Part shown: positions 26,533 to 27,078 of the stretch, piece after piece
Position numbering within the stretch: position 1 is the stretch's first letter
Layout: the number at the start of each line of letters is the position of its first letter
Assembly (NCBI GenBank): GCA_963841965.1
Contig: CAWJES010000002.1
Coordinates: 1-27,078, forward strand
From: Palsa-459 sp963841965
GTDB taxonomy: Bacteria > Actinomycetota > Acidimicrobiia > Acidimicrobiales > RAAP-2
Direction of reading: 5' to 3'
Length of the DNA: 27,078 bases
The notes under the pieces: generated by a model
Database searches by the model: none
The model's input: the letters and a program-made list of their open reading frames with translations, nothing else
What the model was told of the DNA's origin: nothing
Translations under genes and position numbers: made by a program

Positions 26533-27078
26533 GTGAGTCCAACGCCATGGCCAGCCCCGATGGGGTGTGGCGCACCAGATATGTGGCGGGAGCGAGCCAT
26601 GATCTGCTGGGTCATCAGCCTGAATTACCTGGGTGTAAAGGACCCTGCATCGTTCCACGAGGACAAGGGAATTTTCCAACACCTGCTGGGCGTGCAGAAT
26701 CCCAATGGCTCTTTTTGTGCCTGGGATCAGGGGCCGGCCTCGCGCAGTGTGACCAGGCTCTACCTGTGCCCTTGAAGCCGCTAAAAACAACGGCAATCCG
26801 GAACTCACACCTGAGTTCGAAGCCAGGTTGGCTGCGAGCAAGGCCAGGGCTGAACAGTTCCTGCAATCCCCTCCCACTCCCGGCGAACAGGACGCTTTTC
26901 CGGCCAAGCTGATGAGCGGGCTGGTCGAGGGGGTCGACTATCCGGGGTACGATTTATCTGGATTGTTGAATTTGACCAATGCATCCGGTGTTCATGCTCT
27001 GCTTTTCTCCCGATTGGGCAAGAAGATGGCGGAAAACCTTTGTGGGTCTCTGGCTGGCATTTTGCCGGGGCAGGCATT
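26533..27078 (+). pseudogene. Terpene-cyclase/prenyltransferase-like repeat protein, partial at right edge, frameshifted
   Basis: The clearest part reads LNYLGVKDPASF, then HLLGVQNPNGSFCAWDQG, which resembles a QW repeat of squalene-hopene cyclases and related alpha-alpha barrel proteins (Q near GSF and W). It continues as SRSVTRLYLC. A missing base near 26768 leads into ALEAAKNNGNPELTPEFE, KARAEQFLQS and a frame open to the end of the window. The next QW-type segment would lie beyond the edge. A hopanoid-related role is possible, but a general prenyltransferase-like repeat protein is equally possible. It follows the dehydrogenase on the same strand. Confidence 0.4.

Overview
The window is a join of two unrelated pieces of DNA. 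Positions 1 to about 21,860 are GC-rich and read as one chromosome of a Gram-positive, high-GC actinobacterium. An Acidimicrobiia-like member would fit, but that placement is inference. The signs are GTG starts, a LAFTG sortase signal, a fused LivH-LivM permease and a BMP-type nucleoside importer. From about 21,860 the base composition drops sharply. The sequence changes in mid-gene from an importer permease to the 3' end of a Fic gene, then to genes of a Gram-negative organism (LpxA-like). The tail, about 22.3 to 27.1 kb, is so full of frameshifts that no gene in it reads through. It looks like low-accuracy sequence, and the 21.86 kb junction looks like an assembly chimera.

Layout of the actinobacterial part: the 3' portion of a Fic AMP-transferase gene (+); a 440-bp gap with three 11-bp tandem repeats and the 5' half of a tRNA-Arg(CCT) gene cut off just after the anticodon loop; a secreted cysteine-rich CAP-like protein (+); a PPOX/F420-type flavin-binding protein (-); a surface protein of about 3,180 residues (-) built from about 20 DUF11-like repeats with an N-terminal signal peptide and a C-terminal LAFTG anchor; a TetR regulator (-); and a branched-chain amino acid type ABC importer operon on the minus strand, in transcription order binding protein, fused LivHM, LivG, LivF. 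Divergent from that operon is a second importer on the plus strand: BMP-family binding protein, NupO-like double ATPase, then a truncated NupP-like permease at the junction.

The two importers share a 583-bp divergent intergenic region. In both, the binding-protein gene is followed by a clean intercistronic hairpin. In the liv operon the hairpin also contains the Shine-Dalgarno sequence of the permease gene. This is the usual arrangement for making more binding protein than membrane subunits. Neither binding protein has a lipobox cysteine, which is odd for a Gram-positive.

The tail holds a Fic C-terminal fragment (+), an LpxA-like acyltransferase that lacks its N-terminal third (-), a GAF-domain sensor histidine kinase overlapping it by ATGA (-), a small putative membrane protein (+), a short-chain dehydrogenase (+) and the start of a terpene-cyclase-like protein (+). 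The points most worth following are the giant sortase-anchored surface protein and its repeat history, the broken tRNA beside the Fic gene, and the paired intercistronic hairpins.
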